From Streptomyces sp. NBC_00461 (GTDB taxonomy: Bacteria; Actinomycetota; Actinomycetes; Streptomycetales; Streptomycetaceae), in NCBI RefSeq assembly GCF_036013935.1, contig NZ_CP107902.1, positions 3,753,001 through 3,817,000 on the forward strand: a DNA stretch of 64,000 nt, read 5' to 3'. Each line of letters starts with the position of its first letter. Within the stretch, counting starts at the first letter, position 1. A program made the position numbers and the translations under genes. Under the pieces are notes generated by a model, which saw only the letters and a program-made list of their open reading frames with translations, was not told the origin of the DNA and searched no databases. Shown one piece after another: positions 1 through 8,325 of the stretch.

Positions 1-220
1 AGCGGGTCGGCCGCGGGTACGCGGCGTTCCAGGTGTCGAGGCCTTCCGAGTGATGGACGCCCTTGCGTTGCAGCGCGCACGGCACCGCCGAGAACGGTTC
101 GGCCACCGAGGGCCCGGTCACCAGCGAGGTCGCGGCGACGGCCGACAAAGTGGTGAACACGGCGGCGGTACTGCGCAGTCGGGGACCCCTGAATCCCTTG
201 AGGGGAGACGGTTGCAGCAC
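1..220 (-). CDS. secreted protein, N-terminal part (runs off left edge)
   Basis: Reading leftward from a GTG at 218-220, with GGAGG five bases upstream, the frame stays open for 73 codons to the window edge. The N-terminus is basic (K8, R11, R14, R16), followed by a hydrophobic core at about residues 18-36 and an SVA cleavage-like site at 38-40, which is a Sec-type signal peptide. The start of the mature part (HHSEGLDTWNAAYPRPTR) recalls M6-type secreted metalloproteases of Streptomyces, but the catalytic region lies outside the window, so that name is a guess. The gene is divergent from cdgA. There is no ATG start, so searches restricted to ATG would miss it. Confidence 0.7.
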   Translation of the reverse strand, partial: MLQPSPLKGFRGPRLRSTAAVFTTLSAVAATSLVTGPSVAEPFSAVPCALQRKGVHHSEGLDTWNAAYPRPTR

Positions 221-533
221 AGGGACCTCCGGGAGCGGTACACGGGACACCGCACCCAGCCTGTGTGCATTTGTAGTACTACGCCCTGTTTGCCTGCCCC
301 AGACGAGTGAGGCAGCCGAAGGTCCGTCAGTGCCGACACCCCCGAAACGCTCACGGAACGTCACAAGTGATCGGCAGCCTCAAGAACCCGTCCAGCTGCG
401 GGCAGAAACGATCTGTCAGAAGTGCCGCTCGATCCGGGACACTGGACAGTGGCTGGAAGGCCCTTGGGTCTGCCTCTATGATCGGCACACTTTCCTGCAC
501 GGACAGAGATCGAGTGCACTGCGGGAGCGAGCG
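221..533. other. divergent intergenic region upstream of cdgA
   Basis: This 313-base gap separates the leftward secreted-protein gene from rightward cdgA, so it must hold both promoters. The one feature that stands out is a perfect 10-base palindrome, GTAGTACTAC, at 273-282. It could be an operator, though none of the flanking bases extend it. In S. coelicolor cdgA is known as a target of the developmental repressor BldD; I could not identify a convincing BldD box by eye. No convincing additional coding frame is seen. Confidence 0.5.
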
Positions 534-2417
534 GTGAGCGGAACGTCCGAAGGGCCGGCGCCCACGGCAGACCTCGACCGGGGCGCCGTAACAGAGAGTG
601 ACGCCTGTGCGTCTCCTCGTACCGAGCCGTTGACGACTCGAACAGAGCCGCCGGCGTACCACTCGGTCTTCACAGCTGCCCCCCTGGCCATGGCGGTCGT
701 CGACCGCGAGGGCCTGGTGGTCAGCGCCAACGACGGGTTCGGGGCCCTGCTCGGCAGCCCCCCGGACACCCTGGTCGGCCGGATCGCCGCCGACCTGATG
801 GACCTGGCGTCCGACGCCCGCACCTGGCACGCGTACCGCGAGATGCTGCGTGGCCGCGAGGCCAGACTGCGTTGCACACGCCGTCTGAAGCACCCCGACG
901 GCCAGTCGGCCTGGGTGCAGGTGACGGTCTCGCCCCTGACGACCCACGACGAGGGGCTCCTGATGTCCGTCACGGACATCAGCGCCCATCGCGAACTCCA
1001 GGGCCGGCTGCGGCACTTGCAGATGCACGACCCGGTGACCCGGCTGCCCAACCGCACCCTCTTCTTCGAGCGCCTGACGGCCGCGCTGGAGGCGGAGTCG
1101 TACGAGGAGAACGGCACCGGCCGGATCGGCCTGTGCTATCTCGACCTGGACGGCTTCAAGGCCGTCAACGACACCCTCGGCCACCGGGTCGGCGACCGGC
1201 TGCTGGCCGCCGTGGCCGAACGCCTCACGCGCTGCGCCGACGAGGCGGGTTACGCCAGAGCCAGCGCCCCGCTGGTGGCGAGACTGGGCGGCGACGAGTT
1301 CGCCCTGCTGGTGGAGGACTCCACGGGCACGGACCAACTGGCCGATCTGGCCGAGTCGGTGCTGGAGGCGGTCCAGGCACCCTTCGACCTCGCCGGACAG
1401 CGGGTGTCGGTGTCGGCCTCCATCGGCGTCGTGGAGCGGCAGGCGGCCGGCACCTCCCCCACCGCCCTGATGCAGGCGGCCGACACCACCCTCTACTGGG
1501 CGAAGGCCGACGGAAAGGCCCGCTGGACGCTCTTCGACCCGGAGCGCAACGCCCACCGCATGACCCGTCAGGCTCTCGCCTCCACCCTCCGCCCGGCCAT
1601 CGAGCGCGGCGAATTCGTCCTTGAGTACCAGCCGTTGGTGGGCATGGACAACGGGCGGCTGCGGGGTGTCGAGGCGCTGGTGCGCTGGAACCACCCGCAG
1701 TTCGGTGTCCTGACGCCGAATCGGTTCATCGGATTGGCGGAGGAGGACGGTTCGATCGTCCCACTGGGCCGCTGGGTCCTCGTCACGGCCTGCCGGCAGG
1801 CGCGCCGCTGGCAGTTGGAGCACCCGGACGAGCCGCCGCTGTTCGTGAGCGTCAACGTGGCGGTGCGTCAGGTCTGGGACTCGGATCTCGTCGCCGACGT
1901 GGCCGAGACCCTCGCTGAGACGGGCCTCGCCCCCCATCTGCTGCAGCTGGAGCTCACGGAGTCGGCGGTGATGGGGTCCTCGGGCCGCCCGCTGCAGGTC
2001 CTGCAGGCCCTCAGCGAGATGGGTGTCGGCATCGCGATCGACGACTTCGGCACGGGCTACTCGAACCTGGCGTATCTCAGCCGGCTTCCGGTGTCGGTGC
2101 TGAAACTGGACGGCTCCTTCGTGCGCGGCTTCCAGTACGAGAGCGACAAGGAAGGGGCCGTTCCGCCGAACCCGGCCGACGAGGTGGTGGTCGAGGCGAT
2201 GATCCAGCTCGCCCACCGGCTCGGCCTGACCGTCACCGCGGAGTGCGTGGAGACCTCCGCCCAGGCCTCCCGGCTGCGGCGGATCGGCTGCGACACCGGC
2301 CAGGGCTGGCTGTACTCACGGCCGGTGTCGCCGGATCGCATCGCCGAGCTCCTCAGTCCCGGGACCGACAGGGCTCAGAGCCCACGCGCCGGGGATCAGG
2401 TGGTCGGCAACCCGTAG
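534..2417 (+). CDS. cdgA: PAS-GGDEF-EAL c-di-GMP turnover protein, CdgA-like
   Basis: 627-residue soluble protein with a PAS domain (about 40-155), a GGDEF domain and an EAL domain. The diguanylate cyclase signature is intact (G252-G253-D254-E255-F256). The phosphodiesterase signature is also intact (E380-A381-L382, and DDFGTG from D503), so both synthesis and hydrolysis of c-di-GMP are chemically possible. One late EAL motif reads AECVE instead of the usual AEGVE. The GTG at 534 is chosen because GGGAG lies just upstream; an ATG-like open frame reaches back to 63 but carries no conserved sequence. Domain order and neighbourhood match S. coelicolor CdgA (SCO2817), whose overexpression is reported to disturb development. 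Its 3-prime end overlaps the convergent oxidoreductase gene by 22 bases. Confidence 0.9.
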   Translation: MSGTSEGPAPTADLDRGAVTESDACASPRTEPLTTRTEPPAYHSVFTAAPLAMAVVDREGLVVSANDGFGALLGSPPDTLVGRIAADLMDLASDARTWHAYREMLRGREARLRCTRRLKHPDGQSAWVQVTVSPLTTHDEGLLMSVTDISAHRELQGRLRHLQMHDPVTRLPNRTLFFERLTAALEAESYEENGTGRIGLCYLDLDGFKAVNDTLGHRVGDRLLAAVAERLTRCADEAGYARASAPLVARLGGDEFALLVEDSTGTDQLADLAESVLEAVQAPFDLAGQRVSVSASIGVVERQAAGTSPTALMQAADTTLYWAKADGKARWTLFDPERNAHRMTRQALASTLRPAIERGEFVLEYQPLVGMDNGRLRGVEALVRWNHPQFGVLTPNRFIGLAEEDGSIVPLGRWVLVTACRQARRWQLEHPDEPPLFVSVNVAVRQVWDSDLVADVAETLAETGLAPHLLQLELTESAVMGSSGRPLQVLQALSEMGVGIAIDDFGTGYSNLAYLSRLPVSVLKLDGSFVRGFQYESDKEGAVPPNPADEVVVEAMIQLAHRLGLTVTAECVETSAQASRLRRIGCDTGQGWLYSRPVSPDRIAELLSPGTDRAQSPRAGDQVVGNP

Positions 2418-3484
2418 GCGTCCGCGACGAGTTCGTACGAGCGCAGTCGCACATCCGCGCTGTGGGCGTTGGCGGTGATCATCAACTCGTCGGCGCCGGT
2501 GCGCTTTTGCAGGTCGTCCAGGCCCGCGCGGACCTCGTCGGCGGTGCCGTGGATGACGTTGGAGTTCCAGGAGGCGATGAACTCCCGCTCCATCGGGCTG
2601 AATTCGTATGCCTCGGCCTCCTCGGGGGTGGGGACGAGACCGGGCCGTCCGGTGCGCAGCCGGACCATGTTGAGCGCGGCGGCCAGGACCTGGCGGCGGG
2701 CCTCCTGCTCCTCGTCGGCGGCGAGGGCGGAGACGCCGATGAGGGCGTAGGGGGCGTCCAGGACGGCGGAGGGCTGGAAGGACTCCCGGTAGAGGTCGAG
2801 CGCCGGGACCGTGTTCTGCGCCGAGAAGTGGTGCGCGAAGGCGAAGGGCAGGCCGAGCACGCCTGCCAGGCGGGCGCTGAAGCCGGAGGAACCGAGCAGC
2901 CAGACCGGCGGGCGGTGCGGGGACTGGACGCCGCCGGGGGACGTCGCCTGGATCGGGCCGGGTACCGCGTGGATACGGCGGTAGGGGTGCCCGTCGGGGA
3001 AGTCGTCGTCCAGGAAGCGGGTGAGCTCGGCGAGTTGCTCGGGGAAGTCGTCGGCGCCCTCGTTCAGCCGGTCGGTGCGGCGCAGGGCCGCCGCGGTGGC
3101 GCCGTCCGTGCCGGGGGCGCGGCCGAGGCCGAGATCGATGCGGCCGGGCGCCATGGCCTCCAGCGTGCCGAACTGCTCGGCGATGACGAGGGGCGCGTGG
3201 TTGGGGAGCATGACGCCGCCGGAGCCGAGCCGGATGCGGCCGGTGTGGGCGGCGAGGTGGGCGAGGATCACGGCGGGGGACGAGGAGGCGACCCCCGGCA
3301 TGGAGTGGTGCTCGGCGACCCAGTACCGGTGGAAGCCGCGGCGCTCCGCGAGGCGGGACAGGGTGACGCTGGTGCGGAGGGCGTCGGTGGCCGTGCGGCC
3401 CGCTCCGACAGTCACCAGGTCCAGTACGGACAGGGGTACGGGGGCGGTGCCCTGTGCGGTGCCCCGGATCTCGTCTGCCGTCAC
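2396..3484 (-). CDS. LLM-class (luciferase-like) flavin-dependent oxidoreductase
   Basis: 362 residues covering the whole bacterial-luciferase TIM-barrel fold. Recognisable segments are the early VAEHH motif, the LGSGGVMLPNHAPL segment and the GRIDLGLGRAPG loop that follows it. This is the MsnO8/YhbW-like subgroup, which uses FMN or a related flavin; the substrate is unknown. The GTG start at 3484 has GGAGG at correct spacing. It is monocistronic, convergent with cdgA (22-base overlap), and separated from the next leftward gene by a strong hairpin at 3603-3650. Nothing in its context ties it to a pathway. Confidence 0.85.
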   Translation of the reverse strand: MTADEIRGTAQGTAPVPLSVLDLVTVGAGRTATDALRTSVTLSRLAERRGFHRYWVAEHHSMPGVASSSPAVILAHLAAHTGRIRLGSGGVMLPNHAPLVIAEQFGTLEAMAPGRIDLGLGRAPGTDGATAAALRRTDRLNEGADDFPEQLAELTRFLDDDFPDGHPYRRIHAVPGPIQATSPGGVQSPHRPPVWLLGSSGFSARLAGVLGLPFAFAHHFSAQNTVPALDLYRESFQPSAVLDAPYALIGVSALAADEEQEARRQVLAAALNMVRLRTGRPGLVPTPEEAEAYEFSPMEREFIASWNSNVIHGTADEVRAGLDDLQKRTGADELMITANAHSADVRLRSYELVADAYGLPTT

Positions 3485-3602
3485 GTGCTGCCTCCGTCGG
3501 TTTCGCCGTGTGCGTGGTCCGTCAGGCGCTAACAGGAGGCACTCTCCGCTTTATTCCCCGGGGCTCCGGCCCCAGGCCCCCCGTCGGCCTGAAGGAACCT
3601 CG

Positions 3603-3650
3603 TCCTCAAACGCCGGACGGGCTGATTTCAGCCCCTCCGGCGTTTGAGGA
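3603..3650. terminator. long perfect hairpin, dispersed Streptomyces-type repeat
   Basis: Two 23-base arms (left TCCTCAAACGCCGGA then C then GGGCTGA, right its complement) close over a two-base TT loop, with a single C-C mismatch. It lies 26 bases beyond the stop of the racemase-pair operon and serves as its terminator. A related left arm (cctcaaacgccggacgggc) recurs at 58131-58149, which shows that this is a dispersed repeat family rather than a private terminator. Confidence 0.8.
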
Positions 3651-3676
3651 GCGGGGGTCCGGGGGGCGAGGAGGAA

Positions 3677-4408
3677 TCAGACTTGGACGAGCGGCTCCCT
3701 CGTGAACAGCGACCCGAGCATCGGCGCGTTCACCCTCCGGTCCACGAGCCGCAGCGCCTCCCACACCGTGACCTGGTTGGCCGTGAGGACCGGCTTGCCC
3801 AGTTCCTTCTCCAGGGCCGGGATGTGCGCCGCCGTGTGCAGGGCCGTGTCCGGCAGGAGGAGGGCGTCCGCCTCGGGGCGGTCGGCGTCCCGTGCCAGCA
3901 GGAACACCTCCGCCTCGCCCCAGGTGCCGACCTCCGCCGCCGTGATGATCCCGGCGCCCCGGACGGAGGTCACCTCCGCGCCGCCCGCCCGCAGAAACTC
4001 CGCGAACAGCCCGGCCACGTCGTCGGGGTAGGTCGCGCCGACCGCCACCCGCCGCACGCCCAGCTCCTGCAGCGCGTGAGCGAAGGCGAAGGACGTCGAG
4101 GACGCCGGCAGCCCTGCCGTAAGGGCGAGGGAGCGCACCTGCTCGTGGGCGCCCTCCCAGCCGTAGACGAAGCTTCCGCTGGTGCAGGCCCACACCACCG
4201 ACTCGGCGCCCGCCATGCGCAGTTCCGCGACTCCCGCTGCGAGCCGCTCGGCCGAGCCCATCTGCAGCAGGGCGTCCACCCGGTGCGCGTCCTCGCCGAT
4301 GTCGGTGTGCACGACGTCCAGCCGGATATCGCTGCCCAGCAACTGCTCGATGCGTGGGTAGTCGTCCTCCGCGGAGTGGCCCGGGTAGAGGAATCCGAGT
4401 GCGGTCAT
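3677..4408 (-). CDS. Asp/Glu racemase-fold enzyme (maleate isomerase/EutA-like), second Cys missing
   Basis: 243-residue member of the Asp/Glu/hydantoin racemase superfamily, closest in pattern to maleate cis-trans isomerases and the ectoine-utilisation protein EutA. The first catalytic Cys is present (C75 in WACTSGSF). At the second position, where racemases and maleate isomerases have Cys, this protein has D187 in LPDTAL. That argues against a two-base racemase mechanism and for a one-Cys decarboxylase, lyase or hydrolase-like reaction; this is an inference. It is downstream of and overlaps its paralog by four bases (ATGA), so the two are translationally coupled. The pair ends at the 3603-3650 hairpin. 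Confidence 0.8.
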   Translation of the reverse strand: MTALGFLYPGHSAEDDYPRIEQLLGSDIRLDVVHTDIGEDAHRVDALLQMGSAERLAAGVAELRMAGAESVVWACTSGSFVYGWEGAHEQVRSLALTAGLPASSTSFAFAHALQELGVRRVAVGATYPDDVAGLFAEFLRAGGAEVTSVRGAGIITAAEVGTWGEAEVFLLARDADRPEADALLLPDTALHTAAHIPALEKELGKPVLTANQVTVWEALRLVDRRVNAPMLGSLFTREPLVQV

Positions 4409-5202
4409 GGCCTGCCTTCCTGCTGCTGTTCACCGTCCGGGAGTTCCGGCAGTACGGGGCCGGAGCGCGCCGCCGGATCGATCAGCGCCTGATACGGCCC
4501 CACTGCCCGGGTACCCAGCCGGGACAGCGCGGCCCACATCGTCACCTGGTTGGCCGAGATCACCGGGATGCGCAGTTCGGCCTCCAGCTGGGGGATGACG
4601 TCGTACGTCGGAAGGTTGGTGCAGCTGATGAACAGCACATCGGCGTCACCCTGTACCGCCTGGTGGGCCATGTCGACCACATCGCGATACGGCACCTTCC
4701 AGATGTGCCTGGTCAGGCCCATGTACGCGCATCCGGTGACCGTGACGCCCGCCTCGGCGACGTACTCCTCCAGTGCGCGTGTCACCGAGACGGTGTACGG
4801 GGTCACGAGAGCCACACGCCGCGCGTCGAGCGCCACCAGGGCCTCAAGGAGTGCACCCGAGGTGGTGACCGACGGGACCTCGCCGGCGCGTGTCATCGCC
4901 GCGCACATCGCCCGCTCCCCGGCGATCCCGGCGACGAAGCTGCCGGACGTGCAGGCGTACGCGACGACTTCCGGGGTGATCGCGGTCAGGGTGCGGACCG
5001 CGTTGTCGAGCGTCTCGTGCTCGCTCACCAGACGGGCGAGGTCGAGACTCACCTCGACCGGCACGAACGGCGTGCGCGTCAGATGCAGTGAGACCTCGTC
5101 CGGAACCCAGCGCCACAGCTCGCGGTCCAGGGCGAAGTCGAAAGGGGCGACGACACCGACACCGCGTTGCGGGCGGGGTCCACCCAGAAACGACACCTCC
5201 AT
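4405..5202 (-). CDS. Asp/Glu racemase-fold enzyme (maleate isomerase/EutA-like), both Cys present
   Basis: 265 residues from the ATG at 5202. The same fold as the downstream gene, but with both catalytic cysteines: C84 in YACTSGSF and C194 in ISCTNL, the spacing expected for maleate isomerases and related enzymes. It could interconvert cis/trans or D/L forms of a small dicarboxylate or amino acid. An open frame extends upstream to 5343 but has no conserved sequence; GAGGACGG precedes the chosen ATG. It is the first gene of the leftward pair, divergent from the D-2-hydroxyacid dehydrogenase. The region between (5203-5416) carries several imperfect copies of cgcccgtgtc that may be regulatory. 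Confidence 0.8.
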   Translation of the reverse strand: MEVSFLGGPRPQRGVGVVAPFDFALDRELWRWVPDEVSLHLTRTPFVPVEVSLDLARLVSEHETLDNAVRTLTAITPEVVAYACTSGSFVAGIAGERAMCAAMTRAGEVPSVTTSGALLEALVALDARRVALVTPYTVSVTRALEEYVAEAGVTVTGCAYMGLTRHIWKVPYRDVVDMAHQAVQGDADVLFISCTNLPTYDVIPQLEAELRIPVISANQVTMWAALSRLGTRAVGPYQALIDPAARSGPVLPELPDGEQQQEGRP

Positions 5203-5416
5203 ACAGGCACCGTCCTCACAGCGAGAAAGGGGTGGGCAACGGACTGTCAGCACGCCCGTGTTGACGAAGGTAGGTTCTGGTGCGAGCGTGGTCAATCCGC
5301 GCATGTCGACGCTTGTGTCACGTCCGTGTTCCGCCCGTGTCAACGCCCGTGTCCGCCCATGTCACGGGCGGTGCGGTGCCCTCCCAGGACAGCCGGCCCC
5401 CGGAGAAAATATCCGT

Positions 5417-6370
5417 ATGAGCGACCCCGCCCCCACCCTTCTCGTCCTGGATGCCGACCCCCCGCCCCGTCTCGGCCGGCTCACCGGCCGCGCCCTGATC
5501 GAGCACGCCGACGAGGCGAGCCTCGCCGAGCGTCTGCCGCACGCGGACGTGCTCCTGGTCTGGGACTTCACCTCCCGGGCCGTGCGTTCCGCCTGGCCGG
5601 GCGAGGGTCCGCGGCCGCGCTGGGTGCATACGGCGAGCGCGGGCGTGGACCACCTGATGTGCCCCGAACTCGCCGCGTCCGACACGGTGGTGACCAACGC
5701 GCGCGGTGTCTTCGACCAGCCCATCGCCGAGTACGTCGCCGCCCTCGTCCTGACCATGGCCAAGGACCTGCCGGGCACCTGGGAGCTGCAGCGGGAGCGG
5801 ACCTGGCGGCACCGCGAGACACAGCGGGTCGCGGGCACCCGCGCGTGTGTCGTCGGATCCGGGCCCATCGGCCGGACGATCGCCCGCACGCTCAAGGCGC
5901 TCGACGTGACGACGGCACTCGTCGGACGCACTCCGCACACCGGCATCCACGGCCCCGACGACCTCGACCGTCTGATCGCCCGCGCCGACTGGGTGATCGC
6001 CGCGGCCCCGCTGACGGAGCAGACGTACGGCATGTTCGACGCGCGGCGTTTCGGCGTCATGCAGCCGTCGGCCCGCTTCATCAACATCGGGCGCGGCGGG
6101 CTGGTCGTCGAGGACGCGCTCGCCCAGGCGCTGGCCAAGCGGTGGATCGCGGGTGCCGCCCTGGACGTCTTCGAGCACGAACCCCTCACCCCGGACAGCC
6201 CGTTGTGGGAGGTGCCGGGCCTGATCGTGTCCCCGCACATGAGCGGCGACACGATCGGCTGGCGCGATCAGCTCGGCAGCCAGTTCGTGGAGTTGTACGA
6301 GCGCTGGGCAGCGGGCAGACCGCTCCTGAACGTGGTCGACAAGAAGCGTGGGTACGTACCAGGACGCTGA
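5417..6370 (+). CDS. D-2-hydroxyacid dehydrogenase
   Basis: 317 residues, NAD(P)-dependent oxidoreductase of the D-isomer-specific 2-hydroxyacid dehydrogenase family. The Rossmann motif is GSGPIG in the middle of the protein. The catalytic Arg (INIGRGGLV), Glu (DVFEHEPL) and His (SPHMSGD) are all present. It interconverts a 2-keto acid and its D-2-hydroxy acid; the side chain is not predictable. The ATG at 5417 is where conserved sequence begins, although the frame is open far upstream. The amidase follows after 23 bases, so they probably form one operon. Confidence 0.88.
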   Translation: MSDPAPTLLVLDADPPPRLGRLTGRALIEHADEASLAERLPHADVLLVWDFTSRAVRSAWPGEGPRPRWVHTASAGVDHLMCPELAASDTVVTNARGVFDQPIAEYVAALVLTMAKDLPGTWELQRERTWRHRETQRVAGTRACVVGSGPIGRTIARTLKALDVTTALVGRTPHTGIHGPDDLDRLIARADWVIAAAPLTEQTYGMFDARRFGVMQPSARFINIGRGGLVVEDALAQALAKRWIAGAALDVFEHEPLTPDSPLWEVPGLIVSPHMSGDTIGWRDQLGSQFVELYERWAAGRPLLNVVDKKRGYVPGR

Positions 6371-6393
6371 ACCGCTCAAGCGATGGAGGGCAG

Positions 6394-7803
6394 ATGACGG
6401 ACCCCGGCCTGACCGAGCTGACCGCCGCACGACTCGTCGAGGGCTATCGCAAGGGCGAGTTCAGTCCGGAGGAGGTCACGCGGGCCGCGCTGGAGAGGTC
6501 CGAACGGATCCAGCCGAAGGTGAACGCGTTCGTGCGCCTGCCGGCCGACGAGGCCCTCGCGCAGGCCCGGGAGTCGACGGAGCGCTGGCGGCGCGGCGAG
6601 CCGAAGGGGCTCGTGGACGGGGTCCCGACGACGGTCAAGGACATCCTGCTGCTGCGCGGCGCACCCACACTCAAGGGCTCCAGGACGATCCCGGAGAGCG
6701 GTCGCTGGGACGAGGACGCCCCCTCGGTCGCCCGGCTGCGTGAGCACGGCGCCGTGTTCCTCGGCAAGACCACGACACCGGAGTTCGGCTGGAAGGGCGT
6801 GACGGACTCACCGCAGTCCGGTGTGACCCGCAACCCGCACGACCTCACCCGCACTTCGGGCGGCTCCAGCGGCGGGGCGGCGGCGGCCGTGGCGCTCGGC
6901 GCGGGCCCGCTCGCCCTGGGCACGGACGGCGGCGGCAGCGTCCGCATCCCGGCGGCCTTCTGCGGGATCTTCGCGCTGAAGCCGACGTACGGGCGCGTGC
7001 CGCTCTATCCGGCGAGCGCGTTCGGCACGCTGGCGCATGTGGGCCCGATGACCCGGGACGCGGCGGACGCGGCGCTGCTCCTCGATGTGATCGGGGCGCC
7101 GGACGAGCGCGACTGGTCGGCGCTGCCGGCCGCGCCCGGGTCGTTCGTCGCCGGGCTGACGGGCGGGGTGCGGGGCCTGCGGGTCGCCTACTCGCCGTCC
7201 CTCGGCGGACAGGTGGCGGTGCAGCCCGCGGTCGCCGCCGCGGTGCGCCAGGCGGTGGAGCGGCTTGCCGAACTCGGCGCGTACGTCAGCGAGACCGACC
7301 CCGACTTCACCGACCCGGTGGACGCCTTCCACGCCCTGTGGTTCTCCGGGGCGGCCCGGGTGACCCAGCAACTCGGGCCGGAACAGCGGAAGTTGCTCGA
7401 TCCCGGGCTGCGGGAGATCTGCGCGGCCGGCGCGCGCCTGAGCGCCCTCGACTACCTCGCCGCGGTCGACGTCCGTATGGAACTCGGCCGCCGCATGGGC
7501 CGCTTCCACGAGTCCTACGACCTCCTCGTCACGCCGACGCTGCCGATCACGGCGTTCGAGGCGGGCGCGGAGGTGCCGAAGGGCTCCGGGCACCGGCGCT
7601 GGACGGGGTGGACCCCGTTCACGTACCCGTTCAACATGACCCAGCAGCCGGCGGCGACCGTCCCGGTCGGACGCGACGGGGACGGTCTGCCCATCGGCCT
7701 GCAGCTCGTGGCCGCCCGGCACCGGGACGACCTGGTGCTGCGGGCGGCGCACGCGCTCTACGAGGCGGGGATCGCCTCCCCCGTCACTTCCGGCGGAAGC
7801 TGA
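6394..7803 (+). CDS. amidase signature-family hydrolase
   Basis: 469-residue amidase with the full Ser-cisSer-Lys triad: K82 (PTTVKDI), S158 in the GGSSGG loop, and the nucleophile S182 in GTDGGGSVRIP. It hydrolyses an amide to acid plus ammonia or amine. The group includes GatA-like proteins, but no gatB or gatC is nearby, so a catabolic role is more likely. ATG at 6394 is preceded by GGAGGG. It follows the hydroxyacid dehydrogenase and its last 20 bases overlap the convergent DUF3830 gene. Linkage to an importer suggests that it opens an imported amide. Confidence 0.87.
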   Translation: MTDPGLTELTAARLVEGYRKGEFSPEEVTRAALERSERIQPKVNAFVRLPADEALAQARESTERWRRGEPKGLVDGVPTTVKDILLLRGAPTLKGSRTIPESGRWDEDAPSVARLREHGAVFLGKTTTPEFGWKGVTDSPQSGVTRNPHDLTRTSGGSSGGAAAAVALGAGPLALGTDGGGSVRIPAAFCGIFALKPTYGRVPLYPASAFGTLAHVGPMTRDAADAALLLDVIGAPDERDWSALPAAPGSFVAGLTGGVRGLRVAYSPSLGGQVAVQPAVAAAVRQAVERLAELGAYVSETDPDFTDPVDAFHALWFSGAARVTQQLGPEQRKLLDPGLREICAAGARLSALDYLAAVDVRMELGRRMGRFHESYDLLVTPTLPITAFEAGAEVPKGSGHRRWTGWTPFTYPFNMTQQPAATVPVGRDGDGLPIGLQLVAARHRDDLVLRAAHALYEAGIASPVTSGGS

Positions 7804-8278
7804 GCGTCTCCCCTGCCGCCCCCGACCGCCACAGGTCGTTGCATCCCTCGGCCATCTCCTCCAGTCCTTCGACGATCTGGCCCCAGACGATGCCGGGTAC
7901 CCAGCCCACGTCGGCGTTCAGAAGGAGGTTGTTGCGCTCGTAGAAGAGGGCGAGGTCGACGAGCGTCGTGCCGGCGCGGACCTCGCGGTCGTAGCCGTAC
8001 GCCTTGGTGCCGAGTTCCGATCCCGCGAAGGAGAAATAGCAGAGATCTCCGGGAATCGGGGTGACTGTCGGATTTTCCAGGGGTGGCTCTGATGTCGCGA
8101 AAGGAGAGAAGAGGGCATAGATCTCGTTTCGGGCGTATTTCGCGTGATAGACGTCGCTGCCCAGTGGAAGAGCGTCCCACACGGCCGCGCAGGTGAGCGG
8201 AGCGCGGTCGTCCAGCAGTTTTGCCGTGCAGGTGATTCCACGCTTGACCAGCGAGACTTCGATGTAGCGGTCAGCCAT
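7784..8278 (-). CDS. DUF3830 family protein (cyclophilin-like fold)
   Basis: 164 residues, DUF3830, a small all-beta family of unproven function that tends to sit beside amidases, racemase-fold enzymes and transporters. Family-typical segments are DALPLGSDVYHAKYARNEIY near residue 40 and PGDLCYF near 75. Start ATG at 8278; conserved sequence begins there. It is convergent with the amidase (20-base overlap) and divergent from ehuB, only 24-48 bases away, so both start from a shared promoter region containing repeated GCAT words (8278-8305). No catalytic residues can be assigned. Confidence 0.8.
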   Translation of the reverse strand: MADRYIEVSLVKRGITCTAKLLDDRAPLTCAAVWDALPLGSDVYHAKYARNEIYALFSPFATSEPPLENPTVTPIPGDLCYFSFAGSELGTKAYGYDREVRAGTTLVDLALFYERNNLLLNADVGWVPGIVWGQIVEGLEEMAEGCNDLWRSGAAGETLSFRRK

Positions 8279-8325
8279 GCATCCCATGGTGCATACATCG
8301 CATGCTCTCGGGTAGCCGCGCCGCC

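Noticed and set aside
50..310. Small rightward frame at the left edge
   Set aside because: It overlaps the supported leftward signal-peptide gene and has no ribosome-binding site or similarity.
351..2216. Long leftward open frame antisense to cdgA (621 codons)
   Set aside because: High-GC shadow of a well-conserved gene; composition and lack of domains do not support a second product.
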